Assembly: GCF_030515985.1 (NCBI RefSeq)
Contig: NZ_CP100376.1
Location: 83,334 to 91,283, forward strand
Length of the DNA stretch: 7,950 bases
From: Corynebacterium accolens
Lineage (GTDB): Bacteria; Actinomycetota; Actinomycetes; Mycobacteriales; Mycobacteriaceae
Direction of reading: 5' to 3'
Shown: piece by piece, positions 1-6,361 of the stretch
How the letters are laid out: every line of letters begins with the position of its first letter
How positions within the stretch are numbered: the stretch's first letter is position 1
Position numbers and translations under genes: made by a program
The notes under the pieces: generated by a model
Database searches by the model: none
The model's input: the letters and a program-made list of their open reading frames with translations, nothing else
What the model was told of the DNA's origin: nothing

Positions 1-225
1 AATGCTCATGCTGTAGTCCGCGCCGCCTGGTGTGGGTGGCAGTTGCTTTATGGGCGGGCGCCACGTCGGGGTGGGGCGAGCCAAGGACCGCGGGTGGTGC
101 ATGATGGCGGAAATTGAGCTGACGGTCTCATAGTGGTGATAGGCCAAGTCGGCGGCGATTTCCGTAGCCGTGGCGCTGGGCTGACTGGGTACTGTGTGCG
201 AAAAGTTCTTATCTACGTTGTGCAT
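1..225 (-). CDS. Partial unrecognised protein, N-terminal 75 residues
   Basis: Reading the minus strand from the ATG at 225-223, the frame stays open to the left edge, so at least 75 codons are present and the gene is truncated by the window. The visible protein starts MHNVDKNFSH and has a helix-prone stretch around residues 18-45 (TATEIAADLAYHHYET). A Pro/Arg-rich segment follows at about 48-70. No signal peptide, membrane segment or family motif is visible, and I do not recognise it. AAGGGG two bases before the ATG could be a close-set ribosome site. TAGAGT (239-234) ends eight bases before the ATG, so leaderless transcription is also possible. It diverges from the MFS gene, so it could encode a regulator, but the visible part shows no helix-turn-helix. 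Coding status is inferred from the open frame and G/C-rich third positions. Confidence 0.5.
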   Translation of the reverse strand, partial: MHNVDKNFSHTVPSQPSATATEIAADLAYHHYETVSSISAIMHHPRSLARPTPTWRPPIKQLPPTPGGADYSMSI

Positions 226-338
226 GGCCCCTTACTCTAAACCGCAAGGCCGACACGAGTTCGAACAATACAAACACAAGTTCGAAAAGGTAGCTTAAAT
301 AGATTTCAGACCTTCAAAGGCATAAGGTTGCACGTGCT
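226..338. promoter_or_regulatory. Divergent promoter region with two TTCGAA palindromes
   Basis: This spacer separates the minus-strand partial gene from the MFS gene. It carries AGTTCGAA twice, at 258-265 and 279-286, exactly 21 bp (about two helical turns) apart. The first copy extends to the perfect palindrome GTTCGAAC (259-266). Paired palindromes on one DNA face are typical of operators for dimeric TetR- or MarR-type repressors, which often control MFS exporters. For the minus strand, TAGAGT at 239-234 is a plausible -10, and the first palindrome covers its -35 zone. For the plus strand, TAGCTT (291-296) or TTAAAT (295-300) could be a -10, with no clear -35. The repeats are seen directly; the operator role is inferred. 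Confidence 0.4.
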
Positions 339-1574
339 ATGAAGAGTGCTAATGCCGAACCGGCGCCCTACGAAAAGCCCAAGGTGCCGCGGGAAATCTG
401 GGTAATGGAAACGGCGGCGTTCATTATCGCCTTAGGTTATGGCCTTATCGCACCGCTTTTGCCGCAGTTCGTGGTCAGCTTCGATGTCTCGATGGCCGCC
501 GCCGGCCTGGTGGTCTCTATCTTCGCCGCCTCCCGGCTGATCTTCGCGCCCGTGTCTGGCTCGTTGGTAGACCGCGTCGGCTCGCGCCGCGTCTACCTGG
601 TGGGCCTGATGACCGTTGCCGTGACCACGGGCTTGGTCGCCATTGCCCAAGAGTATTGGCACATCGTGGTGTTGCGCGCCCTGGCAGGTCTTGGCTCGAC
701 CATGTTTACTGTCTCCGCGATGGGCCTTATCGTGCGCCTGTCTCCACCGTCGATTCGCGGTAAGTGCTCCGCCACCTATGCCACGGCATTCCTGCTGGGC
801 AATGTCGCCGGCCCAGTGCTCGGCGCCAGCCTGTCCTTCCTGGGCTTTCGCTGGCCATTTTTCATCTACGGCATTGGCGTGATGCTTGCTGCGTTCGTTG
901 TCTGGTGGCAGATGCCGCGGGTCAACCACTCCCAATCCACTACGTCGGACCTGCCTCCCATGCGCCTGCAGGAGGCCTGGGGTGATACCGCTTTCCGCGC
1001 GGTGCTGACCTCCAACTTCGCCCACGGTTGGATCAATATGGGCGTACGCGTGTCCGTCCTGCCGCTTTTCGCCGCCGCGATTTTCCATAATGGCGCCGCA
1101 GCCTCGGGCCTAGCCCTCGCCGCCTTCGCCGCAGGCAATGCGATTATTCTTCAGTTCTCCGGCCGGTGGTCCGATCTCCATGGCCGCAAGCCGCTTATCT
1201 TGATTGGCTTGGTCGGCTCCGCCATCTTCATGGTGCTAATGGGCCTGGCCACCAGCGTGTGGTTCCTCTTGCTCGTATCCGCCCTTGCGGGTGCAGCATC
1301 GGGCCTAATCAATCCTTCCCAGACCGCCGCGGTGGCAGACATCGTGGGCAACGAGCGCTCCGGCGGCAAGGTATTGTCCGCCTTCCAGATGGCAGGAGAC
1401 CTCGGCCAGATCGTGGGACCCATGCTCATTGGGCTGCTTGCCGATGTCTATGGCTTCCCCACAGCCTTCACCGTCTGCGGTGCCATTGCCATCTTCGGCA
1501 TTATCGCCTGGCTCTTCGGCCGCGAACCCCGCCAGGAGTCCACGGTGGAAGTAGAGCGAATGCCGAAAAAATAG
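339..1574 (+). CDS. MFS multidrug-type efflux transporter
   Basis: A 411-residue inner-membrane protein with the length and roughly 12 hydrophobic segments of the major facilitator superfamily, most like the 12-TM drug:H+ antiporter group (DHA1). TM1 is about residues 23-45. The loop 2-3 signature (motif A) is GSLVDRVGSRR at 74-84, and its second-half copy is GRWSDLHGRKP at 275-285. R113 in LRALAGLG fits motif B in TM4. GNVAGPVLG at 154-162 fits the antiporter motif C in TM5, which argues for export rather than uptake. Substrate cannot be read from sequence. The ATG has AAGG at 324-327, 11 bases upstream, a rather distant ribosome site. An upstream GTG at 334 is out of frame and stops at once. 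The C-terminus is a short charged cytoplasmic tail ending PKK. The next gene begins in the same frame directly after the TAG. Confidence 0.9.
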   Translation: MKSANAEPAPYEKPKVPREIWVMETAAFIIALGYGLIAPLLPQFVVSFDVSMAAAGLVVSIFAASRLIFAPVSGSLVDRVGSRRVYLVGLMTVAVTTGLVAIAQEYWHIVVLRALAGLGSTMFTVSAMGLIVRLSPPSIRGKCSATYATAFLLGNVAGPVLGASLSFLGFRWPFFIYGIGVMLAAFVVWWQMPRVNHSQSTTSDLPPMRLQEAWGDTAFRAVLTSNFAHGWINMGVRVSVLPLFAAAIFHNGAAASGLALAAFAAGNAIILQFSGRWSDLHGRKPLILIGLVGSAIFMVLMGLATSVWFLLLVSALAGAASGLINPSQTAAVADIVGNERSGGKVLSAFQMAGDLGQIVGPMLIGLLADVYGFPTAFTVCGAIAIFGIIAWLFGREPRQESTVEVERMPKK

Positions 1575-1605
1575 TTGACGGCAACCGCTCAGTGCCGGCT
1601 AAGTT
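1575..1605 (+). promoter_or_regulatory. Candidate promoter inside the start of the small gene
   Basis: TTGACG (1575-1580), 19 bp, then TAAGTT (1600-1605) resembles a sigma-A-type promoter with a slightly long spacer. The -10 ends eight bases before the in-frame GTG at 1614, so a transcript could start at or next to that codon. If so, the apparent TTG start would be a -35 box and the protein would have 75 residues. TAnnnT boxes are common by chance, so this is suggestive only. Confidence 0.3.
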
Positions 1606-1841
1606 ATGCGCGTGTGGATGACTTAAACGCGCGCTTTCTTGATGCGGTTAATAACGCTTTGATTATTTGGGTACGGCTTCATAATGCAGACGTAGTTGTA
1701 GGCCGCGCCTGGTGGATGGAAGAAAATACTTGGGTGCTTCGCCGGCTTGAGGACGGTACACGCCGGCGCATCCCTCTCTACGAGGTCGAGAGCTTAAGGG
1801 TGATCGGCGCGTACCTTGAAGATTACGAGCAACAGGGCTAG
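1575..1841 (+). CDS. Small conserved-looking protein, possible Sm/Rof-like barrel
   Basis: An open frame of 88 codons from TTG at 1575, or 75 codons from GTG at 1614. No recognised family. The protein reads as one N-terminal helix (about residues 15-29, DDLNARFLDAVNNAL) and then alternating hydrophobic strands: IIWVRLHNADVVVGRAWWM, TWVLRRLED, TRRRIPLYEVESLRVI. The order helix, V-x-L with a turn, G-x-A, strand pair, then R-x-IPL-x-x-I/V-x-x-L resembles the Sm-like Rho inhibitor Rof (YaeO) and related small barrels. That is a topology-level impression, not homology. The start is unclear. TTG 1575 follows the MFS stop in the same frame, has no good ribosome site and forms part of TTGACG, a -35-like box. 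TAAGTT (1600-1605) lies 19 bp further on and eight bases before GTG 1614. I favour GTG 1614 as a leaderless start but give the longer frame. Confidence 0.6.
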   Translation: MTATAQCRLSYARVDDLNARFLDAVNNALIIWVRLHNADVVVGRAWWMEENTWVLRRLEDGTRRRIPLYEVESLRVIGAYLEDYEQQG

Positions 1842-1851
1842 AAGAGCCCTG
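1833..1851. terminator. Hairpin over interlocked stop codons, possible bidirectional terminator
   Basis: CAGGGCT (1833-1839), loop AGAAG (1840-1844), AGCCCTG (1845-1851): a perfect 7-bp stem with a 5-base loop. The palindromic CTAG at 1838-1841 inside it gives the TAG of the plus-strand small gene (1839-1841) and the TAG of the minus-strand transporter (1840-1838). No U-run follows on the plus side, and on the minus side only TTGCTCGT follows. Intrinsic termination would therefore be weak. It may instead act by stalling, or as an RNA 3'-end stabiliser for both convergent transcripts. Confidence 0.5.
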
Positions 1852-3130
1852 CGACCTGGGACACGCACAGGTAGACAAAGGCCGCAGAAATGATGCCCAT
1901 CAGGGTGTTGATGAACCAGCCATTGCGCCATTTTTTCGGGGTGTGCTTGGTATTCAGCAGAACCAAGAGAGTAAGTCCCAGGAAGGGCATGAAGAATGCG
2001 CCCAAGACGCCGTAGCCAATGATCAACCCGGTGGGCTTGCCCAGCAGCAGGAGCAGCATCGGTGGGAAGGTCAACCAGATGAGGTAAGCGCGGTAGTACT
2101 TACCGCCCGTGCTGGTGCTGGGGTGGCCTTGTGGGAGGTTCTTCAGGTGCCCAACGTAGTCCGCAAACATGAGGGACACACCGTTCCACACGCCCAAGCA
2201 GGAAGAGAATGCGGCAGCGAAGAATCCGACGATGAACCACTTAGAAATAAAGGTTCCGTAGCGAGCCTCCAGCACGTCCGCCATGTCCACCAAGCCCTGG
2301 TCGTTATCGGAGACAGCGACATTAGCGCTGTACAAAAGCTCGGCACCAAGGACCAGCGTAGCTAGGACGAAGATACCGGTGACGGCATAGGCCACCGAGT
2401 TGTCCATGCGCATGACCTTCATCCACTTGGGCGTGAACCACTTCTTTTCTCGCAGCCAGTAGCCATAGGCAGCAAGGGTAATAGTGCCGCCGACACCGCC
2501 GGCGATGGAGAGCACGTAGACGAAAGACCCATCCGGGATGGTGGGGACGAGGCCGCGCAGAATCTCTGGCAAATTAGGCGCTGTAATTGCGGCGATGCCC
2601 ACCACAGTGACGAACATGATGCCAACTAATACGGCGGCAAGCTTTTCAAAGAGCTGGTATTGACCCAACCACGTAAGCGCAAAGCACAATACGCCGGTCA
2701 GGATAGCCCACATGGTCAAGCTTGTCCCGGGGAAGAGTGCGCTCAATGCCAAGCCGGTGCCGGACATGGCGGCGGCGCCATATACCAATCCCCAGATGAC
2801 GATGTAGGGCGCGAAGTACCACGAGGTCCAGCGCCCTAGTTCCCGCCAGCCGTGGAACATGGTGTTTCCGGTGGCCAAGCTATAGCGGCCGACGCCTTCC
2901 ACCAGCACGATTTTCATAATCGTACCGACGATGACGGCCCACAACAGTGCGTAACCGTAGCGCTGGCCGGCAATCATGGTTGCCACCAGGTCGGCGGCAC
3001 CGACGCCGGTAGCTGCGGCGACCAAACCCGGACCAACGAGGGTCCATTTCACCTTTGCTTGTGGCTCAGAGTTGTGTGTCTGTTGGCCTTCGGCGGATGT
3101 TACGCCGGTGTGGTTATCTGAATGGCTCAT
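1838..3130 (-). CDS. Nramp-fold transporter lacking the canonical metal site
   Basis: A 430-residue integral membrane protein of Nramp length with about 11 hydrophobic segments (LeuT fold). The first 27 residues are hydrophilic and cytoplasmic. TM1 is recognisable by GPGLVAAATGVGAADLVATM and the following AGQRYGYALLW (54-64), which aligns without gaps to the AGSQYGYKLLW-type stretch of Mn/Fe transporters. The DPGN motif that binds metal is replaced by GAAD (44-47). In TM6, GGVGGTITLAAYGYW (211-225) stands where classical members have the MPH motif, so the metal-selective methionine and the histidine are absent. Classical Mn2+ or Fe2+ uptake is therefore doubtful. Another cation or a different solute is likely, as known for divergent Nramp-related proteins. 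The ATG has a strong ribosome site (AAGGA, 6-7 bases upstream). Its stop interlocks with the convergent small gene. Confidence 0.88.
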   Translation of the reverse strand: MSHSDNHTGVTSAEGQQTHNSEPQAKVKWTLVGPGLVAAATGVGAADLVATMIAGQRYGYALLWAVIVGTIMKIVLVEGVGRYSLATGNTMFHGWRELGRWTSWYFAPYIVIWGLVYGAAAMSGTGLALSALFPGTSLTMWAILTGVLCFALTWLGQYQLFEKLAAVLVGIMFVTVVGIAAITAPNLPEILRGLVPTIPDGSFVYVLSIAGGVGGTITLAAYGYWLREKKWFTPKWMKVMRMDNSVAYAVTGIFVLATLVLGAELLYSANVAVSDNDQGLVDMADVLEARYGTFISKWFIVGFFAAAFSSCLGVWNGVSLMFADYVGHLKNLPQGHPSTSTGGKYYRAYLIWLTFPPMLLLLLGKPTGLIIGYGVLGAFFMPFLGLTLLVLLNTKHTPKKWRNGWFINTLMGIISAAFVYLCVSQVAGLF

Positions 3131-3223
3131 GACACTTCCTTAAGTGGCTATGGTGTGAATCACTTAAGAGAAATGTATCACTCTTGACTGGTAGAGTGCA
3201 GCCCAATTATTCAACCATGCGTG
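3131..3223 (-). promoter_or_regulatory. Promoter/operator region of the Nramp-fold transporter
   Basis: This 93-bp spacer lies between the restriction gene's stop and the transporter's ATG. On the minus strand TGATACATT is an extended -10-like box (TACATT at 3177-3172), with no clear -35. Two inverted repeats flank it. CTTAAGTG at 3139-3146 pairs perfectly with CACTTAAG at 3161-3168 across 14 bases. CACTCT at 3179-3184 pairs with AGAGTG at 3193-3198 across 8 bases. The first repeat lies across the expected start site and reaches the ribosome site. The second sits just upstream of the -10. This arrangement suits a repressor plus a second regulator, or a leader hairpin that masks the ribosome site. 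No strong terminator for the upstream gene is seen. Confidence 0.45.
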
Positions 3224-6200
3224 CTAAGCGACGGTCCGGCCAGCAGCGTACAGCGCCTTTGGCATGGTTCTTTGCAGCTTCCATTGGAACTGAATGGGCT
3301 TTTCACCGTGGTGGGAAACATAATCCACAGCACCCAAAAATGTATAGGCGCTCGCGGTGCCCACTGAGTTCTTCTTAGTAAAGCGAGAGGCGATAAGAAT
3401 CTTCCCGCCGAGCTCATCATGCCGAATATAACGACGTGCGGCCTTCGATTTTAGAGTTGTTGTCGATTGCGATTCCCAGTGGAGGAGATCCGGTGAAATC
3501 GGGTAGTCCCGGTAATTCGTGGTGGCGCTAACTTGATCGTCTTTTTGGAAAGTCACCAAGAATAAGTCCATGTTCATCTCGGGGAAGTATTTCACTCCCT
3601 CGCGCGGAAGGCTGACCAGTTTTTCTAATTCGCCAGTTTGCAAGGCGCCGACTAACTCTGCCAGAGAGTAGTCTGCGTGAGTTTCCAGAACGGTGTCGTC
3701 ACTAGGCTGCGGGATAATGCGCGAAGCATCGTTTTGTAGCCGCATGACGTGTTCAAGTTCCCAAATAACTCGCGGGTGCTCTCGCAATATCCCCAGCGCT
3801 TGGTCAAAAGAAGACGGGCTGGGTGCATTGGAATTAGCCCAAAAGCCCAAGACCAGCATTCGTGCAAAGGCTTGATCAGTGGGCGACATATCGCCGAATT
3901 GCGAAGTGGAGGATTTTAGGATTCGAAGATAAGCCTCAATGCGTGTCGCATCATTGACGTGGAGGAAAACTTTAATCCGGTTGAGTAAGAAGCTTTCCAT
4001 CTCATCGTCACGTGGCTCGAGGAGGCCTTCCTCGCGCAGGAGGCGGGTCCAGGAGTATTTGTTGGGGCGATAAATATCCTCCAATTCGAGGTTTGCCTCG
4101 TCGAGGAATTCTTTGAGATCGGTAGTTCGCAATTCCGCCACCAGCGCACGCACTTTCCGCAAGTTGCTCCGTGTCGTCTTCTTTACGTTGTTGAGGACCT
4201 GTTCCGTCGTCGATTCATCGAATTGGATGTGCGTTCCCGGCGGCGTGGTGGGAAAGCCCTGCTCTATCTCGGTGAGTAGATGTTTCCCGCGTTTTCTCGT
4301 TAATGCATTGAATTTACGCTCAAAATCGTATTCAACATGCTGTTGGCCAATGAAATCGAATACGGTACAAGAATCCTTTCCGGGAGCAAGGCGAAGACCG
4401 CGGCCAAGTTGCTGTAGGAAGATAACCGGGCTTTGGGTTGGCCGGAGCAAGAGCAGTGTATTGACCGCTGGGATGTCGACGCCCTCATTGAAAATATCAA
4501 CGGAAAAGAGAGCCTTGATGGCGCCGCTTTCGAGTTGTTGAATGGCTTCTGCGCGTTCAGAAGAAGTTAATTTGCTCGTTACGGCCTGGGCTGGAATTCC
4601 AAAGTGCTGAAATTGCTGGGCCATATGCTCTGCGTGGGCAATGGAGACGCAAAAGCCGATCGCCTTCATTTCAGAAAGATCGAAAATCCGTTTATCCAGT
4701 TCATTAAGAATAAAGCGCGTCCGTTTTTCACCAGACTTGATATAAAACTCTGACAACTCGTTGGTGTTGTAATCTTTCTTGCCCCTGTTCCACGTAAGCG
4801 AAGAAAGATCCGTACCGTCTGCAATTCCGTAATAATGCATGGGAACCAAAAGTTGCAGGCGCAAAGCATCCCAGAGGCGAAGCTCATGGGCAATGCGGTA
4901 GTCAAAGTACTGTTGGACATTTTTGCCATCGCCGCGCTCAGGTGTTGCGGTCAGCCCAAGTAATTCGTCTGGTTCAAAATGGCTAAGAAGCGCGTTATAT
5001 GTTGGAGCTTCTGCATGGTGGAATTCGTCGATGACCACCACATCGAATTGATCCGGCGCGAGCTTTTCTAAGCGAGTGGAATTGAGCGACTGAACGCTCG
5101 CAAATACGAAGTCCCAGCGCCGGGGCTCGGTGCCATCGACAAGCAACTCGCCAAAGTTGGCATCCTTGAGCACCTCGCGGTACGTACGCCGCGCTTGGTG
5201 AAGAATTTCTTTGCGGTGTGCGACGAAGAGCAAACGTGGGCGACGCTTCCACTGCCGGCAAAGATTGAGGTAATCCAGGGCAGCTACGACGGTCTTGCCG
5301 GTGCCTGTCGCCGCAACGAGTAGGTTTTTGTGGCGATCCTTTACCTCACGTTCGGACCGCAGCGCCTCGAGCATCTCTTCTTGATAAGGATAGGGAGTAA
5401 CTTCTAGGCCAGAAAGCTCTAATTGGCGCAAAGCTTGTGGGGACTCCGTGCCTTTTGCAATGCGCAGGGATTCCTGCAGGCGATCCATATCCCTGGCGGG
5501 GTCAAAAGTCTTGAAGTGGCTATCGTGCCAGTAGCTGTCGAAAGTCTTTATGAATTTTTCGATGACCTCAGGCGTCGCCGTAGCAGAGCCGCGCACGTTC
5601 CATTCCCAGCCATCGATAAGAGCAGACCTCGAAAGGTTCGAGCTTCCAATAAAAGCGGTGTCGAAGCCAGAATCCCGTCGGAATAGCCATGCTTTGGCGT
5701 GCAGGCGTGTGGATTTATGCTCATAGCAAATCTTTACATCGGCGCGATATTTTTCTACCAGGCGTTTAAGAGCCGCCGCATCGGAAGCCCCACAGTAAGT
5801 AGAGGTCAATAGGCGGAATGGAATCTGGTTGTCGCGCAGGAACTGCAATTGCTGGTCAAGGACACTGATTCCGGAGCTTTTGATGAAGGCACACAATAAG
5901 TCGACGGAATCGGCTGTCTTTATCTCCCGCTCAACCTCGCTGGTCAGGCTGGTCTCGCCCTGGGCATTAGTAAAAAGCGCGCTCTTAGTCAGCGATACAT
6001 CCGGAAGCAGCGGAGGCTCGGCTAAAGAAGTGTTGTAGACGGCGTAGAGGAGTTGCTCGGTATCAATATCTTCGTCCTCGCCAAGCATTCCAGCGATTGT
6101 ATTGATAAGGGCTACTCGGTCTGCTGAGGATTTGAGCCCCATGAGGCGTTGCTCTAGTAAATCGCCGATGTGTTGAGACATGGCCGAGGTATAGCGCCCG

Positions 6201-6346
6201 CGAGCGCTATCATCTGTGCCGTTTCCTACCCCGAATCCCGCCGATGGGTGTCGGCTTTGCGTTTCCTCCATTCGCTCACGAATGCGCGAGGTCACCGGGG
6301 TTTCGTAAACGCCGAAGGGGAGCGAGGAATCCAAGGAATGACTCAT
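3224..6346 (-). CDS. SauUSI-like type IV restriction enzyme (PLD nuclease, helicase, DUF3427)
   Basis: A 1040-residue cytoplasmic protein with three modules. Residues about 135-275 form a phospholipase-D-type nuclease with H216-x-K218 and GSSN (234-237). The aspartate spacing is looser than in textbook HKD motifs, and there is one motif per chain, so a dimer would form the active site. Residues about 315-665 are a superfamily 2 helicase: Walker A ATGTGKT (346-352), DEFH box (440-443), TATP (466-469), FNEGVD (619-624), QQLGRGLR (645-652). Residues about 700-1035 match DUF3427, ending in a YTFLGAVDYV / QWKLQRTMP-type region. This order is that of SauUSI (about 953 residues), which cuts 5-methyl- and hydroxymethylcytosine DNA using ATP, with target recognition assigned to the C-terminus. 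The ATG lies 12 bases after the Nudix gene and lacks a ribosome site. The first 54 residues look disordered, so M26 or M55 are alternative starts. Defence role is inferred from the family. Confidence 0.87.
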   Translation of the reverse strand: MSHSLDSSLPFGVYETPVTSRIRERMEETQSRHPSAGFGVGNGTDDSARGRYTSAMSQHIGDLLEQRLMGLKSSADRVALINTIAGMLGEDEDIDTEQLLYAVYNTSLAEPPLLPDVSLTKSALFTNAQGETSLTSEVEREIKTADSVDLLCAFIKSSGISVLDQQLQFLRDNQIPFRLLTSTYCGASDAAALKRLVEKYRADVKICYEHKSTRLHAKAWLFRRDSGFDTAFIGSSNLSRSALIDGWEWNVRGSATATPEVIEKFIKTFDSYWHDSHFKTFDPARDMDRLQESLRIAKGTESPQALRQLELSGLEVTPYPYQEEMLEALRSEREVKDRHKNLLVAATGTGKTVVAALDYLNLCRQWKRRPRLLFVAHRKEILHQARRTYREVLKDANFGELLVDGTEPRRWDFVFASVQSLNSTRLEKLAPDQFDVVVIDEFHHAEAPTYNALLSHFEPDELLGLTATPERGDGKNVQQYFDYRIAHELRLWDALRLQLLVPMHYYGIADGTDLSSLTWNRGKKDYNTNELSEFYIKSGEKRTRFILNELDKRIFDLSEMKAIGFCVSIAHAEHMAQQFQHFGIPAQAVTSKLTSSERAEAIQQLESGAIKALFSVDIFNEGVDIPAVNTLLLLRPTQSPVIFLQQLGRGLRLAPGKDSCTVFDFIGQQHVEYDFERKFNALTRKRGKHLLTEIEQGFPTTPPGTHIQFDESTTEQVLNNVKKTTRSNLRKVRALVAELRTTDLKEFLDEANLELEDIYRPNKYSWTRLLREEGLLEPRDDEMESFLLNRIKVFLHVNDATRIEAYLRILKSSTSQFGDMSPTDQAFARMLVLGFWANSNAPSPSSFDQALGILREHPRVIWELEHVMRLQNDASRIIPQPSDDTVLETHADYSLAELVGALQTGELEKLVSLPREGVKYFPEMNMDLFLVTFQKDDQVSATTNYRDYPISPDLLHWESQSTTTLKSKAARRYIRHDELGGKILIASRFTKKNSVGTASAYTFLGAVDYVSHHGEKPIQFQWKLQRTMPKALYAAGRTVA

Positions 6347-6361
6347 AGCTACAAGATTCTA
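6347..6361 (-). promoter_or_regulatory. Junction of Nudix stop and restriction start, possible internal -10
   Basis: The Nudix stop TAG (6361-6359) is also the first half of TAGAAT (6361-6356), one base from the TATAAT consensus. It ends nine bases before the restriction gene's ATG. The junction has no Shine-Dalgarno sequence. Either the ATG is reached by coupling after Nudix termination, or an internal promoter gives a nearly leaderless transcript. No good -35 is seen, which is common in corynebacteria. Confidence 0.28.

Noticed and set aside
259..287. LexA (SOS) box or tRNA T-arm suggested by GTTCGAAC / GTTCGAAA
   Set aside because: The corynebacterial LexA box needs CGAAC and GTTCG four bases apart, whereas here they are separated by 13. 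No cloverleaf arms or acceptor stem surround the motif.
432..1088. A 218-codon minus-strand open frame inside the MFS gene
   Set aside because: Its composition (many His, Gly, Gln and Arg, no hydrophobic core) is typical of the antisense shadow of a GC-rich membrane-protein gene, and the plus-strand MFS match is decisive.
1566..1574. Programmed -1 frameshift on the A6 run before the MFS stop
   Set aside because: The heptamer G-AAA-AAA is not a canonical slippery sequence, and the -1 frame adds only about 16 unremarkable residues before a stop.
1943..2365. A 140-codon plus-strand open frame inside the Nramp-fold gene
   Set aside because: Gln/Glu/Val-rich antisense shadow without a ribosome site. 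The minus strand encodes a clear transporter.
3224..3260. GC-rich pairing near the restriction gene's end as a terminator
   Set aside because: The possible stem lies within the coding sequence, is imperfect and is not followed by a U-run.
3113..6346. Both minus-strand proteins begin MSHS (Nramp-fold and restriction gene), suggesting a duplicated start
   Set aside because: The match covers only four codons with a differing third base in the second, and nothing upstream is shared. Chance is sufficient.
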